Assembly (NCBI RefSeq): GCF_041956535.1
Contig: NW_027192201.1
Location: forward strand, 160,060-224,059
From: Calcarisporiella thermophila CBS 279.70
Lineage: Eukaryota > Calcarisporiellomycota
Length of the DNA stretch: 64,000 bases
Direction of reading: 5' to 3'
The notes beneath the pieces were generated by a model, which worked only from the letters and a program-made list of their open reading frames with translations, ran no database searches and was not told where the DNA came from. Shown in pieces: positions 33,276 through 46,666 of the stretch; within the stretch, counting starts at the first letter, position 1; each line of letters opens with the position of its first letter. Both the position numbers and the translations under genes were made by a program.

Positions 33276-34228
33276 CTCCACATCCACCGAAGGGAATAAT
33301 TATGGTATTCTATTACAAGAATTTGTGTTGGGTAAAAAATTTCTTCAATTTCTCTCAAGGACACCTGAGTGTAGCCCTCTCGCGGTAAAATGCGTAAAAA
33401 TTACGGAGATGTGAAGAGAGATAGAAAAAAAAAGGATTGGAATTAAGGGTTTCAACAGCAACAAAAAAGGAACGGGTAAGAATACGGAATATGCTCATAA
33501 ATCCCAAAGAACTGCGTAAAAGAGTGAAATTGACGAGTATCCGATTTTCCAGAAATCAGTAGGAGTATTAAGGGCATATGGTGATGAAATGAGATGAGAT
33601 GATGGATGGGAAATTTAAAAAATTACGAACAGATATATATATAGAATAAAAAGTGCTTTTAATATTAGTTAAATCCTTACCCGACGCGCGCACATCCTCC
33701 CCTCTTCAAATTAGTGACGTTACACTGCCAATAAAACCGTTGTCGCTCAGACAAGCCTCGGTGGGATAATTTTTGGGATAGCTCGCATAAATAAACAAAA
33801 GGAGGTGTACAAGCTTTTGCACTGTCTTCATCTCTTCTCTTCGATAAACAGTGTATAAAAGTTCTGTAACTGTGAAATATCAAATTCTTTTATAAAGGTA
33901 AGGCTTGTTTGAGAGTCTATAGGCTGTGTTTCTGCTATATAAAACATTCTCACCGAATTTAACCTCTTTTTCTTTTATTAAATCTAGATACCTCAAGGCA
34001 ATTGTATATATCCATTATCCATTTCTATTGCAAATTGTTTGTGTAAGTTTCAACTGACCATTATTATACATTTTCTATGATGATATTAATACTAATTTGA
34101 CACGAAACACCTATGTGTGTATCAAATATACAAATCACTCCATTCTGATCTTTTACAACTTTACTATCATATTTATGCTTTGATATTATCAATGAGACCA
34201 TTATTAATGTATCTGCTTCTATAGAATC
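33276..34228. other. Divergent intergenic region ADAM / C9orf85-like
   Basis: 953 bp, AT-rich. A CTATAG acceptor-like site lies just before the downstream ATG, so a 5' UTR intron is possible. No other signal recognised. Confidence 0.45.
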
Positions 34229-34879
34229 ATGTCAGAATCGAAACGTGTCTCCACCAGCAGTGGGAAGAAACCGGGCCAAAAGTACCAGAATACTTTCTCA
34301 TATAAGCATAATCGAAACAGCAAAAAAACTAAAAAGATTGCAGCCTCTCCGATTCAAGGTTTATGCGCGCGGTGTACTGAAGTTATTGAATGGCGTAAGA
34401 AGTTTCGCAAATACAAGCCTCTCACCACCCCGAAGCGATGTGTCGGCTGTCAGGAAAAAGCCATCAAAGATGCCTATCATATCTTATGTGATCCATGCGC
34501 ACGAACACGAGGAGTATGTGCAAAGTGTCAAGAGAAGAAGGAGATTGTTCCGGCGAAAAAGACTGCAGAGGATGAGCGAGAGGAACAATTGCGCATAGAG
34601 CGTGTTTTGGGGAATATGAGGGAACGAGAGAGGCGAGCATTTTTAAGAAAAATGGAAAAAGGCGAGGCACCGCCACTGTCAGAGTTGCCAGAGGATGACG
34701 ATAGCGACGGGTTTGATTTGGGATCATCAGACGAAGACAGTGAGAGTGCCGAAGAGGAGGAAGATGAGGAGAAGGTGGAGGAGGAGGATGATGAGGATTC
34801 AGGCCAGGTTAAGAAAATCCATACTATTAAGTTAGAGAAGGAGACTGAAATTGTTCGTCAGAAGATCAAAAATTTATAA
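34229..34879 (+). CDS. C9orf85-like (DUF2039) CxxC zinc-binding protein
   Basis: Single exon, 216 residues. The first 110 match the eukaryotic C9orf85/DUF2039 pattern: KYQNTFSYKHNRNSKKTKKI, LCARCTEVIEWRKKFRKYKP, PKRCVGCQEKAIKDAYHILC, DPCARTRGVCAKCQEKKEIV. Four CxxC pairs suggest two zinc sites. The remainder is a charged helix (RERERRAFLRKMEKGE) and a long acidic run (about residues 150-190) before a basic end. Molecular function of the family is not established to my knowledge. Confidence 0.85.
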   Translation: MSESKRVSTSSGKKPGQKYQNTFSYKHNRNSKKTKKIAASPIQGLCARCTEVIEWRKKFRKYKPLTTPKRCVGCQEKAIKDAYHILCDPCARTRGVCAKCQEKKEIVPAKKTAEDEREEQLRIERVLGNMRERERRAFLRKMEKGEAPPLSELPEDDDSDGFDLGSSDEDSESAEEEEDEEKVEEEDDEDSGQVKKIHTIKLEKETEIVRQKIKNL

Positions 34880-36274
34880 CGCAATAACTCCTATGTATAT
34901 TTTATAACGAGTTAATAGACCTAATGTTGCTTAACCTAAAATTAATTTCAATATAACAAATATATCACATATTCTTTTTTTACATTTTCTTTCATTTGCA
35001 GTTGGGTGTATGTGTTCATACACAGAAGTTAATTCAGTTTCATTAAGAAAAGAGTAGACCTCAAGCATGCTTGTGTTTAAGAAAAATGTACGAATTAGGT
35101 ATCCTGTCGCGATTAAGTTGACAAACTTGCTTTGGAGTGCCATGATATAGCTTGCTTACTAGCTATTGAGGGCAGTTGTGTGCTTAATGGAAATACTGTA
35201 TAGATGTTATTTTTGTATTGATTGCCAACAATTTTGCTTTTTTACATTTGGTCAAATGCCAAATGTAAAAAAGGGCATGCTAAATTAGTTGATATAGTTA
35301 ATAAGAAGGGCTCCAAGACAAAACCTCGCTCCCCTGACTTCACAAGAAGCCCTCTCTGCAGCCCATGGGATTATTAACTTTCTCGATAGGGTTTTTCGGT
35401 TCTCGGGTGTTTCCATATTGAGAAATTGGATGGAACGAATATTTTTCCTAAGCAATAATTAGTTTTTATTGAAAATTCCTGTTTTTGCCTGGCGGCAACC
35501 TCATAACAATTGTGTAGCTTAGCCAGTTTGCCATTACGGAAGGCAGACCGGCTCTGAATCTGGGTAAAGAAAATGATTTCATAAAGCTGAAACTCGCAGT
35601 GCAGGTGAATATTACCATTTAAATATCTGGACCTGGTGAAGAATTTGGCAATCCTGGCTAAGTTAGCTGTCCAACGAACATAATTTTGCAGAACTAGAAC
35701 ATTTTAGCTGTGATAACTCTTGCCACAGCATCTGTCCTTTTTTGTTTGCTTTGATACAAGGTCGGGTAGTGTCGTCAGTGTTTTCTAAGGTTCTCCCGGT
35801 TTAATTTATAGACTAGCGATTCGATCCAAAGAATCTATCTAGGCAGTATTCGTGTATGCTCACATAAAGCATGATAGAATATCTATATTGAGTGGAATTT
35901 TTGAGTTGCTACAAGCTACATCTTTCGCGTAAGGCGGAGAAAGACAAAATAGTTCGCCATCAATTCAATATAAAATTAGGCTTGTCGCGAATTTTTGGTC
36001 AAGTATGTGACAGAATCGAGTGGCTGATGTTCCAAGGTAATAAATTTTAAGAACGATGAAGGCGGGCTTGAACGCAACTTTTTTTAGCACTTCACCATCA
36101 TCTGGCTCGAGATATTTACTACAAGGATTTGTCATATAATAATTCTTTTCATCTTTCAAAAGAAGTGCTTCTTGTCGGTTTTCTTGCCTTTCATCACCAC
36201 TTCCTACTTCATCCATTTTTCTTCTCTCCACACTTGAATTACAAGATCATCTTCAACATAAAACGCAGCCCAAG
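34880..36274. other. 1.4-kb intergenic region upstream of SCH9
   Basis: AT-rich. It holds one perfect inverted repeat (35237-35273, listed separately). Short open frames on both strands have no recognisable domain. The 3' part must contain the SCH9 promoter and leader. Confidence 0.45.
35237..35273. repeat. Perfect inverted repeat, 15-bp arms, 7-bp loop
   Basis: Left arm CTTTTTTACATTTGG (35237-35251), loop TCAAATG, right arm CCAAATGTAAAAAAG (35259-35273). All 15 positions pair. It could form a hairpin in RNA or be a dyad binding site; no coding context. Confidence 0.75.
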
Positions 36275-38494
36275 ATGAACATGACTTGGTTAAAAAGTAA
36301 GTTATTCTTCTTAATTTTCACATTTTTCTTCTAGCAACTCAAATAGCTGCAATTTCTGTTCGTCTACGTTGAAGATTTGCTTTTATTGTTTATTCTCAGA
36401 ACCTCTTTGATTACTCTCTTTATTCTCATTGCTTTCTAATCCAAATACATCTCGGACGCTCAACTAATAAACTATTCGCTGCTTTTTTTCCCTCCATTTT
36501 CTAGAGAGTAAGGAGGGCACATCATCTCCATCGGGCACTGGTAGCCCCCTTAACTCGTCTACAGCATCTCCATCCGCCACCAACAGCGTTTCATCTCTCC
36601 AGCAGCAGCAACAGGTAAAGCCGGCTGTGCGCTCTGGAATGTTGCTTGTGCGTGTGCTTGAGGGTCGTGGACTCTCTGTACCACCCGGAGTGCGTCTTCC
36701 GCCCGTACCTTCATCCGTTCATCAGCAGCAACAGTCCTTTTCTTCGCAGCATCAGACCGGTAGAGTGAATAGAGATTCGTGGGCTCGAAAGCAGTGCTGG
36801 TGGTTGCCGTACATTATTGTTGAATTCGATAAAGTAATAGGTCATTCTCAGAAGGAAATATGGAGAGCCATGCTAACCTATGCTCTCTAATCAGAACGAA
36901 ATTATGATCGACCCTCTGGGAGGTGATATGATAAATCCTGTATGGCAATATCGTGCAAGTTTGTAAGTTTTATTGCCTTATTACCTGCATTATAACCACT
37001 CTAAAGCTGTGATTCATTTTGACAGCGACGTGTCGAGGGATTCAGATGTCACATTTACTGTCTACCTACGCTCACCGCCAGGCACCCAACAAGGGAATGA
37101 TATATTCCTGGGCACCTTAAAGCTTCAACCAAGCTTCAATGAACAGAAATTGCAAGATGAGTGGTATCCCTTGCAAGGTGGCACTGGTCATCTTCATGTT
37201 CAACTATGTTATCGCCGAGACCAAGTATGAGTTTAACACCTTAGCATGAGAACATGAATTATGAAATCCTTAGTGATGTTTTGTCTTGTTGGGTTAGAAA
37301 AATGAGCCGTTGACGATCGATTCGTTTGATTTGTTGAAAGTGATTGGGAAAGGAAGCTTCGGCAAGGTATATATCATATATGGGTTCGATACCTCTTGAT
37401 CATACTCATTATAAATACCCTTGCACCAGGTTATGCAGGTTCGCAAGCGAGATACAAACCGTATTTATGCAATGAAAATTATCAAAAAGGCTCATATCGT
37501 CTCGCGCTCAGAGGTCACTCACACACTAGCAGAGCGCACAGTGCTAGCGCAGATCAACAACCCCTTCATTATCCCGCTTAAATTCTCTTTCCAAAGCCCC
37601 GAAAAACTCTACCTAGTCCTTGCCTTTATTAATGGAGGAGAGTTGTTCCATCACTTGCAAATGGAGGGCAAATTTTCGGAGGAGCGCGCTCGATTCTACA
37701 CAGCAGAACTTCTTTGCGCTTTGGAGTGCCTGCATGTATACAACGTTATCTACCGGTATGTAAAGTTTAAATTTCCGCTGATAGCGGTGTAACTAACTTA
37801 CATTTTGTGCTAATTAACTCTTCACCCTTCCAGCGACTTGAAACCCGAGAACATTCTCATCGATTACAATGGGCATATTGCACTATGCGATTTCGGTCTC
37901 TGTAAGTTGAATATGGCGGAAAATGACACAACAAATACTTTCTGCGGCACACCGGAGTATCTTGCACCCGAGCTGCTTCTTGGCCAAGGCTACACCAAGG
38001 CGGTGGACTGGTGGACTCTTGGCATTCTCCTCTATGAGATGTTAACTGGCCTCCCGCCTTTCTATGACGAAAACACCAATGAGATGTATCGTAAAATCTT
38101 GCATGACGAGCTAACCTTCCCTAGCGATGTTTCTCCTGAGGCCCGCAGCCTGCTCACCGGTTTGCTGACCCGTGACCCTAATCAGCGACTTGGCAGTAAC
38201 GGTGGACAGGACATCAAGAGGCACCCCTTCTTCGCCTCCGTTGACTGGCGCAAACTGATGGAGAAGAAGGTACAGCCTCCATTCAAACCCTCCGTTCAGA
38301 ATCCTTTGGATACCTCCAACTTCGACGACGAATTTACAAGTGAGCCCCCGCTTGATTCGATTGTTGCAGACAGCCATTTGAGCGAGACAGTACAGGAGCA
38401 ATTTAAAGGGTTTACATACAATCCATCAGAGCTTGGCTCGCTCTCCGGAGTGAGTGTGGGTCATGGCAGTGGACGCCAGGAACGCTACATTTGA
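36275..38494 (+). CDS. SCH9: AGC protein kinase with N-terminal C2 domain, Sch9-type
   Basis: TORC1-responsive S6K/Akt-like kinase of fungi. Seven exons (36275-36296, 36505-36833, 36895-36962, 37026-37224, 37298-37366, 37430-37755, 37834-38494), 557 residues. After a Ser/Gln-rich start comes a C2-like region (GMLLVRVLEGRGLSVP, LPYIIVEFDK, INPVWQYRASF, IFLGTLKLQP), then the kinase: IGKGSFGKV, YAMKIIKKAHIV, YRDLKPENIL, LCDFGLCKLN, T-loop TNTFCGTPEYLAPE, DWWTLGILLYEMLTG. C-terminal AGC extension: NPLDTSNFDDEFTSEPPLDS and the hydrophobic motif FKGFTYN. The T-loop Thr and hydrophobic-motif Thr are present as phosphorylation sites. Catalytic Lys, HRD-equivalent YRD and DFG are intact. Confidence 0.93.
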
Positions 38495-39183
38495 AATTTT
38501 TTCGATATTTTTTTTATTCCTAAAGATTTTAGAGGGAATATTTTTACCTTTTTTCTCTCTTCTTATTGTTTTTGGTATTAAAATTGGTTTGTCTTTTTTT
38601 ATCCTTCCCCTTTTTTTTTCCTCTTTTTACCATTTTCTCTTATTTTTTTTTTATACAATAAACATATTTTATTACTTTTTTTACTAATTTTTACTCATAT
38701 TATGGAGTCAGATTGCGATCATCTGAAATGTCTCTCGTGAATTTTAGCTAGGTTTACTCTGATCATATATGACGAGCCACAGTCGACGTAAACGAGATGT
38801 TTCGGAGTCCCAGCTCTCGTTTATCTCTTGATAAAAGACTTTTGTTTTTTTTTTTCTTACTTTTGCAAAACCATTCTCCAAGTAATTACAAGAAGAGAAG
38901 AAATAAAAAACCAGGTAAATTTTCCAAGTTATGACAATGGGGGACAATGAAATGGGATGTTTATATAAAATATTTGAGAGAAAATATATATATAATATTA
39001 TAAGTAATGCTTATCTATCCATTCTATATGGAATTGGAAATGATGAGGATGGTTTTACTCATCTATTAGATAAAGCAATTAGTATTTTTTTTTTTATTGG
39101 AGTATTCATTATTTTATGCTGGACCCACCGATTACTAACCTTTTGTTATCTATATTTTTGTATGAAGCCAATTATCTACCCCA
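38495..39183. other. Intergenic region SCH9 / AreA-like
   Basis: 689 bp, dominated by T-rich tracts (38500-38700) followed by AT-rich sequence. Small open frames are low complexity and unsupported. Confidence 0.45.
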
Positions 39184-41091
39184 ATGACAACTCTCACCAA
39201 GCACTTGGGTACTAAACCCACCTCTGTGTGCATTGGAATTGCTGATCACACTGGACTTCCGCCATCTCCTCATGACTCGCACGGATCCCCATCTGGCACC
39301 CCTACTCCCATGCACGCACTGCTACCCTCACCCCCCATTGTGACCGCGCTTCTGTCGGAAGATTTATTCCCCCCGCGCCCTGCTAAGAAATCAATCCCTA
39401 TGAAGAAACACGATGAGGAGCAAGAGGATTTTAACTGCTCTTCTCCCGAAGATGAAGACAGCGAGGGAGAGGAGAGCGAAAGGGACAAGGATCCTCTTGC
39501 CGCCCAGATATGGCGCCTATACACCAAAGCTAAAGATAATTTACCGCATGGTGCGAGACTGGAAAATTTGACTTGGCGTATGATGGCGATGAAATTGTCG
39601 AAGAGAAGAAACGAGAATGAGAAAAATAACTCTCTCAAGAAAAGAGCTGGTTCCGCCCCAACCATTATAAATGCCAATAGAGACACAGCCGCCAAAGTAT
39701 CTGCTTCAACAAGTGCCGCTGTCAAGGTTGATATGGCTCCGGAACCCTGCAGTAATGCTGCCAAGGCAAACCCAGATAGCTTGCGTTCCTCCTACATGCT
39801 ACCTCGCCATTCCGCACCCAGCATCACGATTCCACATGATTTGTCTTCGGATGACGAGTCCGAAACGGAACAAGGCTACCATGAGATCAAAGTATCAGGC
39901 AAAAATACCTACACTTCAGTCAGCTGTTCTAGTGCCATTTCCTCTGCTATGTCGAAGCCGCAACTTGGCTCTCGCTCGAACTCTACCCCTATCGCCACAA
40001 TCAACTCGGGAGCACGCAACCCCCTAGTGACGGCCATTCCGATTACCATGGCGGCAATGAATCGCAACCCAGTTGGCCGCTCCACCCTCATGACCCCTCC
40101 AGAGAGCGAGGGCGAATTTTTCGATCATCACTTTGCTGCTATGAATACTCCTTCTACCACCCTTGGCAACCCTACCGATGCGATTCTTGCCAATCTGAGC
40201 TTTGAGCAACTTGTCGATCTCTATGCGACAAGCGAAGGCAACGAGGGTGCCACTGTTGCTCCCAGCTCCACGATGGCCGATGGCTCTGACAGTGGCGCAA
40301 TGGCAATGCTTCCCAAGCGCGACAATAAAATGAAGGCTGGTACCACTGCCCTATTGCGATTTGAGGAACTACACGCGCGTCATGGTCGTGGGGGGTTACC
40401 AGGTGACGGCGGGGGTGGCGATGACGTGGGAGGACTACACGCCCTGGGTGGCTCCGAAGAATCCGCTTCTCCCTCTGCCTCAACCTCCACCGCCACCAAG
40501 AAATCCTCCCTCAAACAACGCACGCTCGAGACCGAACAGCGCTCGGGCGTCAGTTGTTCAAATTGCGCAACCCGCACCACACCCTTGTGGCGCCGTAGTC
40601 CTGACGGCCAGACACTGTGCAACGCCTGCGGGCTCTTCCTGAAACTTCACGGCGTGGTGAGACCCCTGAGTCTGAAGACCGATGTCATTCGGAAGCGCAA
40701 CCGCAAGGAGAAATCCGGAAAGGAGGCGGACGGAGCGCCGGGGCTTGGCGTGAAGAGGCCCAAGATAGAGAAAGATTCCAACCCAGGAAACGTTCCTACT
40801 ATCCCAGTTTCTGCAGCGGGAGGGGAGGGTCCCCGCGGCCCATCTGCCATGAACAAGACGGGCCCCCACTTGCCCTCCGTTAATACCAGCTCGGCCACAG
40901 CGAATGTTGACCCTCGGATGATGCAGCTTGCGTGGATGGCGGCGATGGCGCGTATGAACGGAATGGTTGGAGACATGAATGTCCCCGGAGGCGGAGGAAA
41001 TGTAAGCGGAGGCGAGGATGAGTGGAAGCAATTGCTTTTTGCTAGGGCGACGGCTGCTGCCATGCTTGCTATGCAACGACTATCTTCTTAA
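39184..41091 (+). CDS. GATA transcription factor, AreA/NIT2/Gln3-like
   Basis: Single exon, 635 residues. One GATA zinc finger at about residues 457-485 ([19 protein letters not shown], then [17 protein letters not shown]), with the 17-residue loop typical of fungal nitrogen regulators, and a basic tail ([13 protein letters not shown]). Near residues 103-135 is the fungal DUF1752-like block [20 protein letters not shown] followed by [13 protein letters not shown], found in AreA-type activators of nitrogen-catabolite genes. The rest is Ser/Thr/Pro-rich and acidic, as expected for activation regions. A Gly-rich insertion lies just before the finger. A repressor-type GATA factor is less likely because of the DUF1752 block. 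Confidence 0.9.
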   Translation: MTTLTKHLGTKPTSVCIGIADHTGLPPSPHDSHGSPSGTPTPMHALLPSPPIVTALLSEDLFPPRPAKKSIPMKKHDEEQEDFNCSSPEDEDSEGEESERDKDPLAAQIWRLYTKAKDNLPHGARLENLTWRMMAMKLSKRRNENEKNNSLKKRAGSAPTIINANRDTAAKVSASTSAAVKVDMAPEPCSNAAKANPDSLRSSYMLPRHSAPSITIPHDLSSDDESETEQGYHEIKVSGKNTYTSVSCSSAISSAMSKPQLGSRSNSTPIATINSGARNPLVTAIPITMAAMNRNPVGRSTLMTPPESEGEFFDHHFAAMNTPSTTLGNPTDAILANLSFEQLVDLYATSEGNEGATVAPSSTMADGSDSGAMAMLPKRDNKMKAGTTALLRFEELHARHGRGGLPGDGGGGDDVGGLHALGGSEESASPSASTSTATKKSSLKQRTLETEQRSGVSCSNCATRTTPLWRRSPDGQTLCNACGLFLKLHGVVRPLSLKTDVIRKRNRKEKSGKEADGAPGLGVKRPKIEKDSNPGNVPTIPVSAAGGEGPRGPSAMNKTGPHLPSVNTSSATANVDPRMMQLAWMAAMARMNGMVGDMNVPGGGGNVSGGEDEWKQLLFARATAAAMLAMQRLSS

Positions 41092-41781
41092 CTTATAAAG
41101 AGAACCGCTGTTTTGTCCGTACTATTAGTTTTGTTTTAACAGTGTGCTAGTATCTTTCCCTCCCTTTTTTTAATATGATGTTACACTACTTTTTCTTTGG
41201 TTAAAGATGTATTGGTTTATTTTTACATTCATGCTCGAATAGCGCTGAACAATGTCTATTATGATATTATCGCTGAAAGAGGAAAAATTGACAAGCGTTT
41301 CTTCGATACTATGGATGGCAAAGACTTGAGATCATCTGTAAAAGTGACCCGTTTTTACGGGAGATGCCGGTGTCGCCCTTCTCTAAATGTTCTAGCCGGG
41401 AAGCAATTTTCCATAGTAGGGTTTTGCCCTGCAAGGTATTCCCATTCCACATGTTCCAAGAGAACCTCTATTTTAATTCTGAGTTCTTTTTTTTTTTCTC
41501 TCCTCCATATAAACAAGAGCTCAGGCCAGTCTCGATGGCAATTAAGCAGTGTTCAGGGAGCCCTATTTGTGACATGAGGGGGTGAAGAGAAATTGGGTGG
41601 GATTCCAGACTCGATCTGTCAAGGAGAAATCTCGATTCATTACGCTGCGCCTCGAAAGAGGATATGTGGCTTGGCAACATTCATAGACCTTCATAAGTCT
41701 TCTCCACAAAATTCTGAAGGCGGGGAGGGACCGTTTTTCTCACCAAGCAATCCATAACCTGCCTGAAAGTCTCAGAGGGAA
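41092..41781. other. Intergenic region AreA-like / PHYHD1-like
   Basis: 690 bp without recognisable genes. The stretch from about 41300 to 41780 is less AT-rich than the rest, but its open frames show no domain. Confidence 0.45.
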
Positions 41782-43036
<1,255 letters not shown>

Positions 43037-43195
43037 TTACCAATCTCCTATATCCCATCCCCCATGTATTACCATTGCTCATCCTCTCTACTTGGAATAA
43101 ATAAGTGAAAATGAGAGTGTTGTGATCATCAAATACACAGGCTGAAATATTTATTGTTATTATTATAATTATTAATGTTGTTATGGACACTATGG

Positions 43196-44220
43196 TTAGA
43201 ACTTGACGATTTTTTTTGCCTTTGCCTGGCGCTTCTCCACGGCCTTCTCCAATTTCACCTCCTTCTGCAATTTATTCTTCTCGGAGACAAAAATATGGAA
43301 GTCGTCGTCATCTGCGCCGTGCTCCAAATCAATCTTCCCAACCACGCTCGTCCCAACCTCTATGTTCAAAAGCAGCCAACACTGTTTAGCGAAGTGCAAA
43401 TGGAGACATGGGGCGAGAGTTTGGTTACCTTCTTTTGTGAGTGCGCAATCCTTTGCCAAGTGGTCCACCTTTCCGCAGAACCTACATGACCCGCCATTCG
43501 GATAGAGCCCCTTTGAATTCTGTGGACACTGGCTCGCCAAATGCCCTTGTCCATTGCAAACGAAGCATGAAGCGAACTTGTAAGGATTTTCTGTGGCAAA
43601 AAGAAGGCGTCCGTTAGACACACAGAAAATGCTAAAAAAGAGAGAACTAGAAGAGTACTGTTTCTTGGCTTTGTGCAAGTTTTTGTCGTGTGCTCGGATG
43701 ACCCACAGTTATAACAGATACCAACGCCGGTCTCTGCAGCCTTTGGGCAAATCTGGGCGCTATGTCCCTTCTCACGACACACATAGCATATCTATGGAAA
43801 GAAGGAGACAGGATTCAATAAGCTTAATGTAATTAAATAGGGGGAAGAGAGATGAGGAGGAAGACGGGGCCGTGGGTATCACGGCATGGTATCAACACTT
43901 ACTGTATTTTGGTGCTTTAGTTTTTGTCTCTGTAATCTTCTGGCTTCCGATCGCTTTGCCTTCCATTCTTGTAATTTTTTTTCGTTTCTTATCCGCTTTG
44001 GTTTACTCTCGGATGTTTTTCTGTCTTTAGCTGCGGATTCATCTCGATTTGCAGCTCTCTTCTTCCCTCTTGGCCCTTCATGCGTCGATGTGGCATTGGG
44101 TTGAGCATCGGAATGGTTGACGGAGGAATTGGACTCAGTTTGAGCAGGCTTGAGAGGAGAAACCTGAAAGCCACCAGCTTCCACATGGGTCTTTTTAAAT
44201 GCTCTTGTGTAGCGTGTCAT
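43196..44220 (-). CDS. CCHC zinc-knuckle protein, ZCCHC9-like
   Basis: Nucleic-acid-binding protein of the ZCCHC9 family, linked in other eukaryotes to nucleolar RNA. Four exons beginning 44220, 43791, about 43590 and about 43360. Exon 1 is a basic, lysine-rich N-terminus ending RLQRQKLKHQNT. Four CCHC knuckles follow: CYVCREKGHSAQIC, CYNCGSSEHTTKTC, CFVCNGQGHLASQC and CRFCGKVDHLAKDC, the last two separated by NSKGLYPNGGS as in human ZCCHC9 (NPKGLYADGGG). The C-terminal exon (VGKIDLEHGADDDDFHI) ends with basic KKIVKF, like human KIPKVVNF. Exon phases agree across all junctions. Confidence 0.87.
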
Positions 44221-45117
44221 GATGATGAAGGCAATATGGAACTGGCACGAGAATTAGTTAGTAAATGAATAGGGACCGTTCATCAAATACAAAATAAAAG
44301 TAGTCACAACCAAACAATTCGAGAGCAGTCTCATTATTATTGTTCTTTTTCGCGTTTCTTATCCTTGATCCTTAGAGAAGCTCATTTTTGCAGCGAATGG
44401 AATAGTCAATTCTACATCCTCATCCTGAGACGTTCACTCTACCTCTTTCTTGGACATCTACTTCCGTCATTCCTCATTTGAATCATAGATCCATAAGGAT
44501 CTCTGAGCTTTAGTTAACTCTTCTACACGTCCTCTCCTCCCCCCAAAGGTCTTTGTGGTCTGTTTCGAATATTGCCTTGTAGAGTACGTATATTTATCTT
44601 CTGAGGTATCATGTTTGTGTTTGTACTACTTTAGCCTGTCTTTATGAAATGAGATGAGGCTACTCGAAATTGACTCGAGTTGAATTGAGATAATACATTT
44701 GTGCTTTTCCTTGTTCAATTATCGATTGGTACAAATCGTTACTTGAGCTCCGCATTCTCATTGATCTCTGCATCATTGATTGGGGTAGACAACCCACGTA
44801 ATAGTGGAATGGTAGACATCAAGAGTGATGCCCATATCCAACAACCGATCTTTGGCGGTGGGCATCTCGTTTCCTGAGCTATGGACGTAGATTGCTTTCT
44901 CACCGCCCCAATACGGGATCGAAAAGCAACTTCCGCTTAAGGAAGATTTCATTGGTTGACCAGGCGCCAAAGTTTAGCGACCTGGACAGATATGTGATGT
45001 ACAGCCCATTTTATCTTATGTTTTGGATATTCATCAGGAACAAGACGCGAGATTCGCCCATTCTATTTCGAAACAAATATTTTACAGAAAAGAAAATGGG
45101 GATCTCTAGGTAGTGAT
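44221..45117. other. Intergenic region ZCCHC9 / ICE2
   Basis: 897 bp between two minus-strand genes. One 65-codon minus-strand frame (44773-44970) reads smoothly (GGEKAIYVHSSGNEMP) but matches nothing I know and has no upstream continuation, so it is not called a gene. Confidence 0.4.
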
Positions 45118-46666
45118 CTATTGATCCGAGAATATGGGCCATCCCCCCTCCCCGTCTCTTTCAGCTCCAAACTGTAGCTCTGAGGCATACAGAGCAATAC
45201 ACACAAAGACATTCACCCATCGCCATAGCGGGCTGCTCTCGGCAAGGTGACCAAAATGAACTAACAAAAGATGGGTATATACGGCAATCAGGAGAGGTTT
45301 GACGAAGGCACGCGCAACTTCAAATGGGCTCAGCTTCTAGCGATTTGAGGGATCAGAAAATCAGAGGATCCTCCCCACAGTAACCAGGAAGACAAGTGTA
45401 AATTACCTCTGAAGTATCACGGTTGGATCGTTCTGCCTCATCGGATGAAGCGTCCTGCTGTCGAATGGTGGGCAAGAGCTGCAAAATCGCTGCAAGTATG
45501 GTGAGACGGTAGAGTAGGGCCGCGAGGAGTTGCCATGAGGTTAAAGTGTATAGTGCAGTGATTGTCGGTTGAATCAGTTTAAGTTGGGATGAAAATTGAC
45601 TGAGATATTCTTTGAGAGGGGTTTCATAAAAGCTACAAGATAAAAGCAAGCATTTTAGTGGAGGCCAAGGTGGCCATTCAAATGAAAATCAATTACGTAA
45701 AAGAAAGATAGCTCAAGGAAGAGGAGAGCTCGAGGTTGATCTGATTTCGTGTGATTCTCTCCTCCAAGTCTGGAGCAGTGCTCGAGGCGACATTAAACCA
45801 TAGGGAGACGGCGATATATGCAAACTAAAGTAAAGAATATATTTGAGTGAAATGAGGTACTTTTCAACATATTAGAGCAATATACTATTAGAGCAGTCTC
45901 TGTAATGATGCCTCGTCCAATGTAAAAAGCTGCAATGGTAAGCCCAGCAACGAGCACGAGTGCGGCGATTATTCCAGCTGCCGAATAAATGCTCAATGAT
46001 GGCGAATGCAGTGAATCGTAGATGAATACACCTGACACCGCGTATACAACTGCAGATGCTACTAGAAAACTCACCTTATATTCACACAATAAAGCAACGT
46101 GCTATTGTAAGACTAGTAGAACCCAGAGAGCCAGAAATTGTCTCACCTGGTAAAATAGAGGATCGTCTTTCGATTCGATGAATTGTTTTGTTAGCTGGCC
46201 GATAAGCTGTGACAAAAGTATGGAGCCTACACCCTCAAGGAGGAGAAATGCGGGAGCGGAAAACCAGAGCACATGCTCCCATCCCCATACAGAGAGCGTC
46301 GTAATGGCGCTCTTCGTAGCGCCCTGTCCAGTTGGGGTGAAAATAGCGCGGATTGCTGCGGTGAGCACAGCGGCCTCAGTCGCTTTAAAAGCATAAAACT
46401 TCACTCAAGGAAACACAGTAGGAAGTAGTTGGATTATTGTGCTCTAAGGTATTCAAGAGATCCATCCTTACCACCCATCTAGCATCCTTTCTACGACATG
46501 CCAATCTCACTATTCCTACAAGAAATGAATATGCAAACAGAATCAGTGACAGCTGGAGGCCCGCATGCTTCCCGTAAGCACCAAAAGCGAGTGGTAGCGA
46601 GGCAGCAATCAGGCTGTATGTGATGCCATTGTAGAGTGGAATTAACATCCACGCGAGAAAAAACAT
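45118..46666 (-). CDS. ICE2: ICE2-family ER membrane protein
   Basis: Multi-spanning ER protein; yeast Ice2 takes part in cortical ER inheritance and the balance between lipid storage and membrane synthesis. Six exons (46666-46472, 46398-46147, 46074-45886, 45824-45697, 45632-45407, 45336-45118), 402 residues, every junction in phase. Family landmarks in order: N-terminal hydrophobic MFFLAWMLIPLYNGITY; WEHVLWFSAPAFLLLEG, like yeast WQFVLTKSTPFFTLSEG; TETALI joined to FAYIAVSLWF, like ESSLFFAYIVRCIY; and a last exon KPLLIAVYTHLLLVHFG then NVFVCIALYASEL, like yeast ILIAMYTHLILQ and IFCTILVYATEL. Without the last splice (donor gtaatt at 45406) the frame stops early at 45353 and the conserved C-terminus would be missed. 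Confidence 0.85.

Noticed and set aside
37360-37430. GGGTTCGATACC in an SCH9 intron as a possible tRNA T-arm
   Set aside because: The flanking bases do not form the five-pair T stem and no acceptor or anticodon arm fits.
44773-44970. 65-codon minus-strand frame with smooth amino-acid composition
   Set aside because: No homologue recognised, no upstream exon joins in frame, and it lies in the ICE2-ZCCHC9 intergenic DNA.
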